From positions 310,001 through 374,000 of the forward strand of contig NZ_CVRM01000031.1 of NCBI RefSeq assembly GCF_001258055.1: a stretch of DNA of 64,000 bases. The letters run 5' to 3'. Under the pieces are notes generated by a model, which did not search any database, was not told the origin of the DNA, and saw nothing but the letters and a program-made list of their open reading frames with translations. The stretch is from Phaeobacter italicus. Its GTDB lineage: Bacteria > Pseudomonadota > Alphaproteobacteria > Rhodobacterales > Rhodobacteraceae. The position numbers and the translations under genes were made by a program. Shown here piece after piece: positions 1 through 8,695 of this stretch. Every line of letters begins with the position of its first letter. Position 1 is the stretch's first letter.

Positions 1-1379
1 CGTTCTTGCACGACAGAAATGTTGCGAATGTAATCGCCAGTGCCACGGCGGTCGCTGCGCTGGATGCGAATGTCCACTGCACCGGGGCCGGGAGTATAGT
101 CGAAACGGATCTCACCGCTCCCGTAGCGGATGTTTTCGGCGCGGCCTGCGACCTCGATGATCCCGTCGCCGTCAAACTGGAGGACATAGCGCCCCGCCAG
201 CGTTGTTGCCGTGCGCGGCAGATCCGTCAGGATCAATGTGCCGATTGACCCCAACTCAGGAGGCAGCGATGTGGGCCAGCCGTACTCGTCCAGGTATCCG
301 GCAGCGGCCAAATCCGGGTGATCGACCCCGCCCCATTGGCCGGGCAGGTGACCGATCCAGGGGCGTGCGGTTTTGAAGTGGTCCAGAAACGGGGCCTGTG
401 GGCTCCAGTCCGCGATTGCCGCGAGGTTCATGGCAATCGGTTGGCGCGGGACAGGATCCGATTTCGCCAGAGTGGGTGCCTCGCCCGTGGCGCCAACCTT
501 TGCCTGAACCGGGGCATTCAGAACCGGCAGCGTCGGGTCAGTGGGCATCGGCAGAGGGTCAGCGGGCAGGGCGGCGCGAATAGACGTTTCTTGGGCTGCC
601 TCCCATGCAATCATTTGCAGGCGCCGGGCAAGGGGCGGGGTGGGGGCCGCGTATGCCTGCCCCCATCGATTACGCAGCTGATGGGGCAATCCGACCGGGG
701 ACTGGTCGGTCAGAACGGCATATTGAAAAGCGGAGAGAAAGTAGAAGCCGATATCATTGGGGTGAATGTCATCGTCAAAGATATCTTCAATCCGGTTGAG
801 CCCGGGAACTGTTCCCGCGCGAATGGCGTCATCCAGCCGCGCCATCGCCTGACCTGCCTTGAGCAGGCGAATATTCCCTCCGGTCTCGCGATTGACGGCG
901 TCAACCACGCCTTGCCAGCGGGGCAGGTCTGCCTCCAACCGGTCGCGCCACGGGATAGAGGCGTCAGCGTCAAAAGGCACCTCTGTCCCGCTGCCGCTCA
1001 GCAACGAGTGCCAGGTCTCCTGCAGGTAGACCTCCACCTCCGGATTGGTCGTTTTGGCAAGGGTATAGAAATCACCTAGCGCAGCCTCGGTGTTGCTCCA
1101 CTTCAGGTGATTTGCGAGCGGGATGGCCTCGGTCACGATCAGGGCATCGACGGGCTCTTGAAGCCGCTCGCGGGCGTTGATGCCTTCCGCACGTGCGGCA
1201 TGGGTCCAGTTGTAACTGAGAGGAGCGCCGTTGATGATCTGCGCCTCAACCGTGACGGGCTGTGTGGTTTCGCGGCCGGGTTGTTCTGACAAAAGCTGGT
1301 TCAGCATGACGGGATTGTCCGGCCCAAACAGGGAATGGCCGACCATCACGACGCTTGTGACCAGCTCTGCCAGTGTCAT
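1..1379 (-). CDS. SGNH-like hydrolase paralogue, 3' part beyond left edge
   Basis: The reading frame is open from the ATG at 1379 to the left edge (459 codons visible, no stop), so the C-terminus is missing. The first 220 residues resemble the upstream neighbour: a GHSL nucleophile block (G14-H15-S16), an NGAPLSYNW stretch near 50-58, an ETWH block near 121-124, an AGQAMA block near 175 and a DxxH block (D203 to H206) followed by ND. Ser plus DxxH is the signature of SGNH/GDSL-type esterases or acyltransferases. Residues from about 260 on form an extra region absent from the neighbour, looking like a beta-rich domain. No signal peptide is evident, unlike the neighbour. The ATG overlaps the neighbour's stop (ATGA), so translation is probably coupled and this is the last visible gene of the PKS/NRPS operon. 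The substrate is unknown. Confidence 0.72.
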   Translation of the reverse strand, partial: MTLAELVTSVVMVGHSLFGPDNPVMLNQLLSEQPGRETTQPVTVEAQIINGAPLSYNWTHAARAEGINARERLQEPVDALIVTEAIPLANHLKWSNTEAALGDFYTLAKTTNPEVEVYLQETWHSLLSGSGTEVPFDADASIPWRDRLEADLPRWQGVVDAVNRETGGNIRLLKAGQAMARLDDAIRAGTVPGLNRIEDIFDDDIHPNDIGFYFLSAFQYAVLTDQSPVGLPHQLRNRWGQAYAAPTPPLARRLQMIAWEAAQETSIRAALPADPLPMPTDPTLPVLNAPVQAKVGATGEAPTLAKSDPVPRQPIAMNLAAIADWSPQAPFLDHFKTARPWIGHLPGQWGGVDHPDLAAAGYLDEYGWPTSLPPELGSIGTLILTDLPRTATTLAGRYVLQFDGDGIIEVAGRAENIRYGSGEIRFDYTPGPGAVDIRIQRSDRRGTGDYIRNISVVQE

Positions 1380-2281
1380 CTGCGGACCCCGGTGCGGGGA
1401 TGGGACGTCACCACCGTCCAGACAATTTCCTGAACCTTGCGTGCAGCCTCTGCAGAAAAGGCCTGCGCTGGGCTACCGTCTGCGCGTGTCAGCTGATGGG
1501 GCTGCCCTGCCGGGTTCACGTGGTAGAGCACGCTTAGATGGGTCAGTGCGACAATGTAGGCGCCCAGATCGTTGATATGGATCTGGTCCTGCGCTCCGTC
1601 AGGGGTGATGGCGAACACATCCTCGCGTCGTGACAGGCCGGGGATCTCTCCCGCCTCGATCGCGCGCACGACGGCGGCCATGACCTGACCTGCGGGGATC
1701 AGATAGGCCGGGCGGTTCGGGTTGCGCCGGGTGTCTGAGCCCGCCAATCCGCCGAGCCATAGCTGTTCCAGATCAGTGTCAATTCGAGCAAGCCAGCCAT
1801 CGGGCGTATCCAGAGGGTGCCATGTCTCATAGAGATAGAGACGTGTATCGGCAGACCCGGCCCGTGCCAGATCAGCCCACCGGCGGAAGTAGCGCGCGCC
1901 TTTGAAATAACGGATGGCATCCCGCAGCTCGACCATCTCGGTCAAGATGACGGCATCATAATCACCCGAGCCCACCGCCTCGCGGGCATCCCGCCAGATT
2001 GGAGGGTGGTTGACCTGATCGAAATGCAGGATGTCCTGATCTGGCTCCCAATGCTGTTGCAGCGGTGTGCCGGACCCCAATTGCGTGTTGTAGGCATGTT
2101 CCTTGGGGGCCAGTTGCGCGAGCATATGTGGGATGTCGGCCCCAACCAGTGAATGCCCCAGATGATAGACCGTCATAGCACCGGATGGCGGGGCAAGTTC
2201 GGGTACGGCGAAAGGGGTCGCCTGAACAGAGCCAAGCGGCAGCAGAGCCAGAAATGCAAGAAAACCGCGACGTCCGATCAT
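1376..2281 (-). CDS. Exported SGNH-like hydrolase (Tat-like signal)
   Basis: This 301-residue protein begins with a GRRGFLAF segment followed by a short hydrophobic stretch ending near A21. That matches a twin-arginine (RRxFL) export signal, so it is probably periplasmic and may fold before export. The mature part has an LGHSL block (G42-H43-S44), a YETWH block near 151-155, an IPAGQ block near 195-199 and a DQIH block (D232, H235). This gives the Ser and Asp-His elements of the SGNH fold, with His replacing the usual Asp in the first GDSL block. It is clearly related to the following gene, so the two are a tandem duplication. Its ATG overlaps the stop of the phosphopantetheinyl transferase gene. 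It might trim or deacylate the cluster product or a surface polysaccharide, but nothing in the sequence fixes the substrate. Confidence 0.75.
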   Translation of the reverse strand: MIGRRGFLAFLALLPLGSVQATPFAVPELAPPSGAMTVYHLGHSLVGADIPHMLAQLAPKEHAYNTQLGSGTPLQQHWEPDQDILHFDQVNHPPIWRDAREAVGSGDYDAVILTEMVELRDAIRYFKGARYFRRWADLARAGSADTRLYLYETWHPLDTPDGWLARIDTDLEQLWLGGLAGSDTRRNPNRPAYLIPAGQVMAAVVRAIEAGEIPGLSRREDVFAITPDGAQDQIHINDLGAYIVALTHLSVLYHVNPAGQPHQLTRADGSPAQAFSAEAARKVQEIVWTVVTSHPRTGVRR

Positions 2282-3015
2282 CGCACCCGCGGGAGCTGCG
2301 CCGCAGTTGCGATCAACCCCTCCCCAATAGCAAAGCGCCCTTCGATCCGGTCACCGGTCAAAAATGGTGCACGCTCCGCTGTGAAACACGCCGAAAACCG
2401 GCCACAAAGCGTGACATGGGCGTGTGGTGACGTCGCACAGGCGCTGTTATCCAATGTCACGTCCAGTTCCATTCCCTCAAATCCGAAAAACTGCTGGCTC
2501 AGGTGATACTGACATTTATAGGCGGCTTCCTTGGCGGAGAATATCACTTTGGCAAGCTGACCGGGATTGGCCTGCCTGCTGAGCCAGGCGCGTTCTGCAG
2601 GCCGGCAGATCTGCGGTATCAGATCATCGGAAAGCGGTGTGTCCTCTTCCAGATCTACCCCAAGGGCCTGAATGTCCTCTCCTTTGGTTGCCACGGCGAC
2701 GGCAGCGCTGCGGCAATGGCTGATGGATCCAATGAGCCCGGTTGGCCAGATTGGCGCCCGTTTGGGGCCGATCAATATCGGTTCAGCTGTCAGACCAAGC
2801 GCCGCCATCGCCCGATGCGCTGCAGCGCGCCCCGCTGCAAATTCGTGCCGCCGCTTGTCGACGGCATTTGGCGAAAGACATGCAGCTTCAGACGGGAAGG
2901 GCGCGGGCGGGTCGTCTTGCGGATCGCAGGTTTCCACCGCAACAGATGCGGCAAACAAGGGCCGTATCAGCGCCTGGTGGCGGGCGCTGCGCTGGCTGTC
3001 CAGAGTGGCCGTCAT
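2278..3015 (-). CDS. 4'-phosphopantetheinyl transferase, EntD/Sfp type
   Basis: This 245-residue enzyme should attach the phosphopantetheine arm of coenzyme A to the carrier-domain serines of the adjacent PKS (S1837) and NRPS (S1472). The family motifs are present in order: a KRRHEFAAGRAAAH block (residues 54-67), GSISHC (96-101), the metal-binding GVDLE (119-123, D121 and E123) and FSAKEAAYKCQY (159-170, K162 and E163). Length and motif set fit the EntD branch of the Sfp superfamily rather than the short AcpS of fatty acid synthesis. It starts with ATG inside an ATGA overlap with the NRPS gene and ends in another with the SGNH gene, so supply of the activator is tied to synthesis of its targets. 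Confidence 0.92.
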   Translation of the reverse strand: MTATLDSQRSARHQALIRPLFAASVAVETCDPQDDPPAPFPSEAACLSPNAVDKRRHEFAAGRAAAHRAMAALGLTAEPILIGPKRAPIWPTGLIGSISHCRSAAVAVATKGEDIQALGVDLEEDTPLSDDLIPQICRPAERAWLSRQANPGQLAKVIFSAKEAAYKCQYHLSQQFFGFEGMELDVTLDNSACATSPHAHVTLCGRFSACFTAERAPFLTGDRIEGRFAIGEGLIATAAQLPRVR

Positions 3016-6000
3016 CCCTGACGCGCCCGCCTGTTGGCCCGCATCGCGCGGCGTTTTGACATCATGTCGGACTTGGTCGCCGCATCAACAGCGGTCGCCG
3101 TCGGCTCTGCTTCAGGGGGGCTGTCACCGGTCAGCGTGGCGATGTGGCCCGCCAGACCAGACAGCGTTGGGAAGCGGAAAATATCCGTGATCGACAGTTT
3201 TGGTACATCCAGTGTGCTCCGAATGTCGCGATGCGCCTGAACCGCCAGCAGCGAATGCCCCCCGAGCGTAAAGAAATTGTCCTCGGCGCCAATGCCTTCC
3301 AGCCCCAGAATGCGGCCCCAGATCTCGGCGATCTGGGCCTGCGTACCCCCCGATGGGGGCGCAGAGTGGACGGGCACGGCGATCTTCACGGGGGTCGGAT
3401 CCGGCAATGCCTTGCGGTCGATTTTTTTGTTGGGCGTCAGAGGGAAATGATCAAGGTGCTCAATGTGGCTTGGCACCATGACCTCGGACAGCTGCTGAGC
3501 CAAGGCGGCCTTGATCGCGGCCTGATCCAATGGCGCCTGTCCGGTGACATAGGCAATCAACCGTGTGTCAGAAGCCGCCACACCAGCGGTGGCCATGTCC
3601 CGCGCAACCACCACCGCTGCGGTGATACCCGGCAGCCCGGCCAGCGCTGCTTCGATCTCGCCCAGCTCGATCCGCTGGCCGCGGATCTTGACCTGATGGT
3701 CGCTGCGGCCAAGGAAATCCAATTGGCCGTCACTGCGCCAACGCACGAGATCGCCGGTCCGGTACAGATGAGAGGAGGCAACGCCGGTTGTTGCAGCCTT
3801 GGCAAAAGGATCAGTAACAAAGCGTTCGGCGGTCAGCTCCGGCCGTTGCCAGTAGCCCGCCGTGACCCCTGCGCCACCAATCATCAACTCCCCCGGCACA
3901 CCAACCGGCTGCGGCTCTAGCTGATCGTCCACGACATAAACGGTGGTATTGGCAATGGGGGCACCGATGTGGGCGGTGCCTGCTGGCGTATCGCCAAGGG
4001 TTTGCATGGTGGACCAGATCGTTGTTTCGGTCGGGCCATACATGTTGTGAATGGTGGCTTCGGTTGCGCCACGCAGGTCACCAACCAGATCACCCGGCAA
4101 GGCCTCGCCACCAACCAGCAGCTGGGAAAGCCGTCCCAGAACGGGCCGCGCATCACTGTCAGCCGCGATCATCCGTGCCATCGACGGGGTGCATTGCATA
4201 TGGGTCACGCCATGGCGCAGGATCTGCGCCGCGAGCGATACGTCATCAGCCGCCAACTCCTGTGGTGCATTTGACAGGCGCAGCACCTCAGCCAGCGGTT
4301 TCAACCCTTCCAAAACGACCTCCGGCGCGATGCCGTAGTCGATGAGGCAGGCAATTTCATCCACCCCGATGCGTTTGAGCTGTTCAACCCGCTGCAGCGC
4401 GTCTTCGACCGTGCCGAACAATCCCGAATCCTCAAAGTAACGCTCAAAGGCGAATTCGAGGATGGCTTCGAGCTCGTCTGACGAGAGCATGCCAAGATCC
4501 ATCTCAAACGGGTTTGAGACGCCCTTGGGTTTTTTGAAGGCGGGGAAGGCCCAGGCATATTGCTTGATGAGCCCGGCGGCCGCGCGCAGGTAGTCCTTCA
4601 TCGGTTCGCGCGCGGTCTCACGCGCCTCTTGCCGTGTCGGGGCAAGATAGCTGTGCAGCATGAGGGTGACCTTGTGGTCGCGCGGATCATATCCCGCAGC
4701 GCGCAGTGCGTCGTGATAGATGGTGATCTTGCCAGCGACCTCTTCGATGCTCTGGCCGAGCAAATGGGTCAATACGTTGGCCCCGATGCTGCCTGCTTCG
4801 CGCCAGGTGTCCGGGTTGCCGGCGGTTGTGACCCAGACGGCAAGCTCTTTGGAGACGGGTCGCGGCTGCGTCATCACGCTGTGCAAGGCACCATCCTTGC
4901 GCGCAAAGCTCACCTCTTCGCCGCGCCACAGCTTGCGTACGGTTTCGATGGCTTCAAACATTGCGGGCTTGTTTGCGGGCGGGGTGTTTTCAGGCCGCAG
5001 GATGAAATCATCCGGCTGCCAGCCAGAGGCAAACCCAATACCTGCGCGCCCTGCTGTCAGGTTGTCGATGACAGACCATTCTTCGGCAATCCGAGCGGGG
5101 TGATGCAGTGGTGCGACGCAGGATCCTGCCCGCACGCCAATATTCTGCGTGACAGCTGCAACCGCGGCGCCGGTCACGGATGGGTTCGGATAGGGGCCCC
5201 CAAAGGCGTGGAAATGCCGCTCTGGTGTCCAGACCGCGTTGAACCCATGTTGATCTGCGAACTTCGCGCCCTCCAGCAGCAGTTCGTATTTGCGCGGGCC
5301 AGGACCATCGTCATTGCCCCAATAGAACAAGTTGAAGTCCATGCCACGATCACTGGTGGAAATCGGCCCGTTTGAGAGCTGCAACCGGCTTTCATCGCTG
5401 GACAACACCAGCTTCAACCCGCGCGACAGCGTCCAGAACAGTTCCAGCACGGAAATATCAAACGACAGGCTCGTCACTGCAAGCCAACAGTCCCCCGGCT
5501 GATGCGGGATTTTCCTGTCCATTGCGGCAAAGAAGTTGGCGACATTTCCGTGACGCACCATCACCCCTTTGGGGGTGCCAGTAGAGCCGGAGGTATAGAT
5601 CAGATAGGCCAGATCCTCTGGCCGGGGGGGCTGGGCGCCTGCGTCCTGCCCGTTCACTGTGCGCGATGGGAGGTCATCCAGCGCCACAACGATTGCAGCT
5701 GCGCGATGCGGCAGCTGTGGTTGCAGGGCGCTGGTGGTGAGCAGGACGGATGCGCCGCTGTCGGTGATGAAATGTGCGATGCGATCGGCGGGATAGGCCG
5801 GATCCAACGGCACATAAGCGGCGCCGGTTTGCATGGCCGCCAGCGCGGCAACCACCAGGTCGATGCTGCGATGCAGATAAATTCCGACCCGGTCCCCGCG
5901 TGTGACACCCTGTTGGCGCAGCACAGCAGCCAGCGCGTCAACACACTCCTGAAGGTCGCGGTAGCTCAGGCTGTCATGTTCAAAAACCAGCGCAGTTGCG

Positions 6001-7667
6001 TCAGGTGTGCGAGCCACCTGGGCTGCGAACTCTGCCGGGATTGTGCTGTCTGTTGTGCCCTCAAACGCTGTGGCGTTCCACTCAACCAGTAGTTTGCGAC
6101 GCTCGTCCTGTGGCAGGGCAGGAAGGTCGCTGATGGTGCGGCATGACCCCTCCTGCAATGCGGTGACCAACAGGTTGGCGCGCGCCACCAACAGCTCCTG
6201 GGCGGTTTCGTCCAACTGGCTGCTATCAAGGATCAAGGTCAGCGTGGCATCCGTCAGGCACAGCGTCACAGCACAGCCTGCAATTGGTGCGTTTGTGTCC
6301 AGGGCGCAGCCAAAGGTCGGCTGCAAGGGGCCGCGGGCGCGCAGTTCCGGTGCGCGTTGCTGCAGGTCGACTGCAAAGCCTCCCAGCTGATCTGCGGTCT
6401 CGACCTCAGCTGCAAGCCCTGCGCGCAACGTGGGCAGATCGTCCGTGCGCGCGATCTGGGCAGGCACCCAGTCGCTGATGAAACCGGGACGCGCCATTTG
6501 CGCAATGCGGCTGGTGCGCAGGGCAATACCTGTTGTTTCTGCCCCACTGCTGCGCAGGCTCAGCGCGGCGGTTGCCAGCACCGCGTCCGCCGGCGTCAGC
6601 GCTGCATCGGCGGGAACGGGGATCACATGGTTGACGTGGCCTGTTGTCGCCTGAGCGGAGATCAGCGCGAAATCATCAGCTGGCAGATCTGCCAGTCGCG
6701 CGCGCCACTTCGTTTCGCCTTTCTGGGTCGAACTGAGCGCATCGCCCAATGTCGTGCGCGCCGTCGCATCAAGCTGGGGCAGGATATCCCCCACCTTGGC
6801 CACGGTTGCGAGATCGATGTCAGAGCCATCGCTGCGTTTTACTGCGCTGAGATGCAGCGCCCCTTCGGCGCAGGCCACCGTCAGCCGGTCCTGCGAGACA
6901 GCCAGAACCTCACCCGCAGCGCCTGCGCCCTCTGCGCGGCTTGCGGTGCCAACACTCAAGACGTCAGCCTGCCCATCTGTACCGGTAACCATGATCTTGG
7001 CCGTGCACAGCGGATTCCAGTAGCCATTGAAATCCAGAGCCCGAACCAGACGCAGGAGATCATCTGCCGGTTGCCCGAAATCCAGAACACCGCCGGCTGC
7101 GGGGCGATCGGCGCGGGTATATAGCTTGCGTGTCGTGAAATCCTGCGGCTGTCGGTCCAGTGCGCCGCTTTCCAGTTGCGCCAGCACCTCGCCAAAACTG
7201 TCCATCGCAGCGGCGTAACACTTTGCGTTCAGGCTGTAGGCGGTTTCGTCTTCTGCGATATCGAACAACCGTTGGGCAAGGATATCCCCCTCGTCCACGC
7301 CACCCTCGATCATGTGCCAGGTGATGCCATAGCTATCGGCACCCTCGATCAGGGCCCAGTTCGGAGTGTTGAGACCGGCATAACGCGGCAGTGGGCCGTC
7401 GTGAAAGTTCACGCCTCCCTTGCGAGCACGGGCCAGCACGGGGGCTGGAATGATGTCGAGATTGGCAATCGACAACAGCCAGTCCACGTCCCCCTCAAAC
7501 GTGCGCGCATCTGTTAGAACCGGCAGCCCCTTGCCTTCAGCCCAGGCGCTGATTTCGGCGTCGCGGCTGACAACGGCGCTGATCTGATGGCCTCTTGCCA
7601 GCAGGCTGTCCGCACAGGCGATCAGCAGTGATTCATTGCCAAGCACGATACAGGAGAAGGGTGTCAT
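3012..7667 (-). CDS. NRPS: formyltransferase - C remnant - A (split by luciferase-like monooxygenase) - PCP
   Basis: This is a 1551-residue NRPS. Residues 1-300 form a methionyl-tRNA-formyltransferase-like domain that keeps the catalytic N87, H89 and D125. Residues about 330-535 resemble only the C-terminal lobe of a condensation domain and lack HHxxxDG. Adenylation starts near 545, with A3 (YTSGSTGTPKG, 691-701) and A4 (FDISVLELF, 736-744). A luciferase-like flavin monooxygenase of MupA/Atu3671 type then interrupts it (about 775-1120). Adenylation resumes with A5 (NMYGPTE, 1208-1214) and A10 (K1415). The carrier serine is S1472 in LGGHSL. The specificity positions read D-I-L-Q-L-G-M-I-W-K, one change from a known glycine code. 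Residues 1531-1551 are a basic tail. The ATG at 7667 overlaps the glycosyltransferase stop; a longer in-frame opening to 8030 lies inside that gene. Best read as a starter module that loads, oxygenates and N-formylates glycine. Confidence 0.93.
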   Translation of the reverse strand: MTPFSCIVLGNESLLIACADSLLARGHQISAVVSRDAEISAWAEGKGLPVLTDARTFEGDVDWLLSIANLDIIPAPVLARARKGGVNFHDGPLPRYAGLNTPNWALIEGADSYGITWHMIEGGVDEGDILAQRLFDIAEDETAYSLNAKCYAAAMDSFGEVLAQLESGALDRQPQDFTTRKLYTRADRPAAGGVLDFGQPADDLLRLVRALDFNGYWNPLCTAKIMVTGTDGQADVLSVGTASRAEGAGAAGEVLAVSQDRLTVACAEGALHLSAVKRSDGSDIDLATVAKVGDILPQLDATARTTLGDALSSTQKGETKWRARLADLPADDFALISAQATTGHVNHVIPVPADAALTPADAVLATAALSLRSSGAETTGIALRTSRIAQMARPGFISDWVPAQIARTDDLPTLRAGLAAEVETADQLGGFAVDLQQRAPELRARGPLQPTFGCALDTNAPIAGCAVTLCLTDATLTLILDSSQLDETAQELLVARANLLVTALQEGSCRTISDLPALPQDERRKLLVEWNATAFEGTTDSTIPAEFAAQVARTPDATALVFEHDSLSYRDLQECVDALAAVLRQQGVTRGDRVGIYLHRSIDLVVAALAAMQTGAAYVPLDPAYPADRIAHFITDSGASVLLTTSALQPQLPHRAAAIVVALDDLPSRTVNGQDAGAQPPRPEDLAYLIYTSGSTGTPKGVMVRHGNVANFFAAMDRKIPHQPGDCWLAVTSLSFDISVLELFWTLSRGLKLVLSSDESRLQLSNGPISTSDRGMDFNLFYWGNDDGPGPRKYELLLEGAKFADQHGFNAVWTPERHFHAFGGPYPNPSVTGAAVAAVTQNIGVRAGSCVAPLHHPARIAEEWSVIDNLTAGRAGIGFASGWQPDDFILRPENTPPANKPAMFEAIETVRKLWRGEEVSFARKDGALHSVMTQPRPVSKELAVWVTTAGNPDTWREAGSIGANVLTHLLGQSIEEVAGKITIYHDALRAAGYDPRDHKVTLMLHSYLAPTRQEARETAREPMKDYLRAAAGLIKQYAWAFPAFKKPKGVSNPFEMDLGMLSSDELEAILEFAFERYFEDSGLFGTVEDALQRVEQLKRIGVDEIACLIDYGIAPEVVLEGLKPLAEVLRLSNAPQELAADDVSLAAQILRHGVTHMQCTPSMARMIAADSDARPVLGRLSQLLVGGEALPGDLVGDLRGATEATIHNMYGPTETTIWSTMQTLGDTPAGTAHIGAPIANTTVYVVDDQLEPQPVGVPGELMIGGAGVTAGYWQRPELTAERFVTDPFAKAATTGVASSHLYRTGDLVRWRSDGQLDFLGRSDHQVKIRGQRIELGEIEAALAGLPGITAAVVVARDMATAGVAASDTRLIAYVTGQAPLDQAAIKAALAQQLSEVMVPSHIEHLDHFPLTPNKKIDRKALPDPTPVKIAVPVHSAPPSGGTQAQIAEIWGRILGLEGIGAEDNFFTLGGHSLLAVQAHRDIRSTLDVPKLSITDIFRFPTLSGLAGHIATLTGDSPPEAEPTATAVDAATKSDMMSKRRAMRANRRARQG

Positions 7668-8692
7668 TTGGGTTCCTCCGCAGAAGACGGGGTGGGGCGC
7701 GTTTCCATAAGACGGGTCACATGCGGACGAAAGAGCGCACGTGTGTGATGGGCAAGCAGATCCCGCAGGAAATGGGGGGGATCTGTTGCAGGCTTGTTCG
7801 AAATAACCCGTCGCAGACGATAAAGCAGACTGCCTGCGACAAGTGCAGCCGTGGCAAGCGCTGCATAGGTGCGGCCACGGGTGCTGATAAAGTAATGCAA
7901 GCGGCTGTCGAACCAGTAGCGTGGTGTGCGCTGCCAGTTCTTCATGCCAGTGGATGCCGACCCGACATGGGCGACTTCGCTCGCGGGGAGGTAATGCGTC
8001 TGCCATCCCGCGCGAGCAGCCCGGTGACACAGCTCGGTTTCCTCAAAATAAAGAAAGAAGGCCTCATCAAATCCGCCAACGGCCTCAATCACCTCTCGTC
8101 GGATCATCAGGCTGGCTCCCGCGGTCCAGTCCAGCTGTGCCGGTTCTTTTGGCAACGCCATCGGCACAACAGAGTTGCGCAGCAGGCGTGTGATGATCCC
8201 GGTTTGTATGGCGCCTTCAAACTCTCCAGCGATGGAGGGAAAGCGAAACGCCGTACAGTGCGGTTCGCCGTCCATGCCGCGCACATAAGAGCCGACCAGC
8301 CCGGCCCGTGGTGTGGCAATGAGATAGTCGCGCAGGGAGCGAATGGCGCCAGGCTGCACAAAGGCGTCAGAGTTCAGCAGATAGTAAAACGCAGGTGCGC
8401 TGCCATCCGAGAGACCAAGCTGGAAGCCGATGTTCATTCCCGCGCCAAAGCCACCGTTTCTGTCGCTGGCAATGACACGCAAGCGACCTGTGTTCAGCCA
8501 GCCGCGATCCTTGGCAGCGGCCAGTATCGTGTCATACGATCCATCGCCCGACCCGTTGTCGATGATCACGATTTCCCCTGGCAGCTCCGCCATTTCAACC
8601 AGCGCCGCCGCCGCACAATCCAGCGTCATCTGTGGCGTCTTGTAGTTCAGGATAATCGTGAGGATCCGGATATCGTGCGTGGTGTCGAGCAT
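7664..8692 (-). CDS. Glycosyltransferase family 2 in the PKS/NRPS operon
   Basis: This 342-residue protein has a GT-A fold of family 2. It has a beta-strand start (ILTIILNYKTP, about 9-19), the nucleotide-sugar block IIDNGSGDGS, and an LNSDAFVQPG segment in the place of the metal-binding DxD. The FDEAFFLYFEETELCHRA stretch and rhamnosyltransferase-like layout suggest transfer of a deoxyhexose or similar sugar. Near residues 290-310 a hydrophobic segment followed by basic residues suggests membrane association. It starts at ATG 8692, three bases after the PKS stop, and its own stop overlaps the NRPS start. This position suggests it glycosylates the NRPS/PKS product or an acceptor the product is joined to. 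The donor and acceptor cannot be read from sequence. Confidence 0.85.
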   Translation of the reverse strand: MLDTTHDIRILTIILNYKTPQMTLDCAAAALVEMAELPGEIVIIDNGSGDGSYDTILAAAKDRGWLNTGRLRVIASDRNGGFGAGMNIGFQLGLSDGSAPAFYYLLNSDAFVQPGAIRSLRDYLIATPRAGLVGSYVRGMDGEPHCTAFRFPSIAGEFEGAIQTGIITRLLRNSVVPMALPKEPAQLDWTAGASLMIRREVIEAVGGFDEAFFLYFEETELCHRAARAGWQTHYLPASEVAHVGSASTGMKNWQRTPRYWFDSRLHYFISTRGRTYAALATAALVAGSLLYRLRRVISNKPATDPPHFLRDLLAHHTRALFRPHVTRLMETRPTPSSAEEPK

Positions 8693-8695
8693 AGG

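Noticed and set aside
318-1079. Plus-strand frame of 253 codons at the left end
   Set aside because: It lies opposite the SGNH-like gene that reads cleanly on the minus strand and has no protein-like features.
3012-7667. Working condensation domain in the NRPS
   Set aside because: Only the C-terminal lobe is recognisable and the HHxxxDG motif is absent, so it is called a remnant.
7668-8030. N-terminal extension of the NRPS by 121 codons
   Set aside because: It lies inside the upstream glycosyltransferase gene, is Cys/Pro/His-rich without similarity, and the ATG at 7667 gives the proper formyltransferase start with an ATGA overlap.
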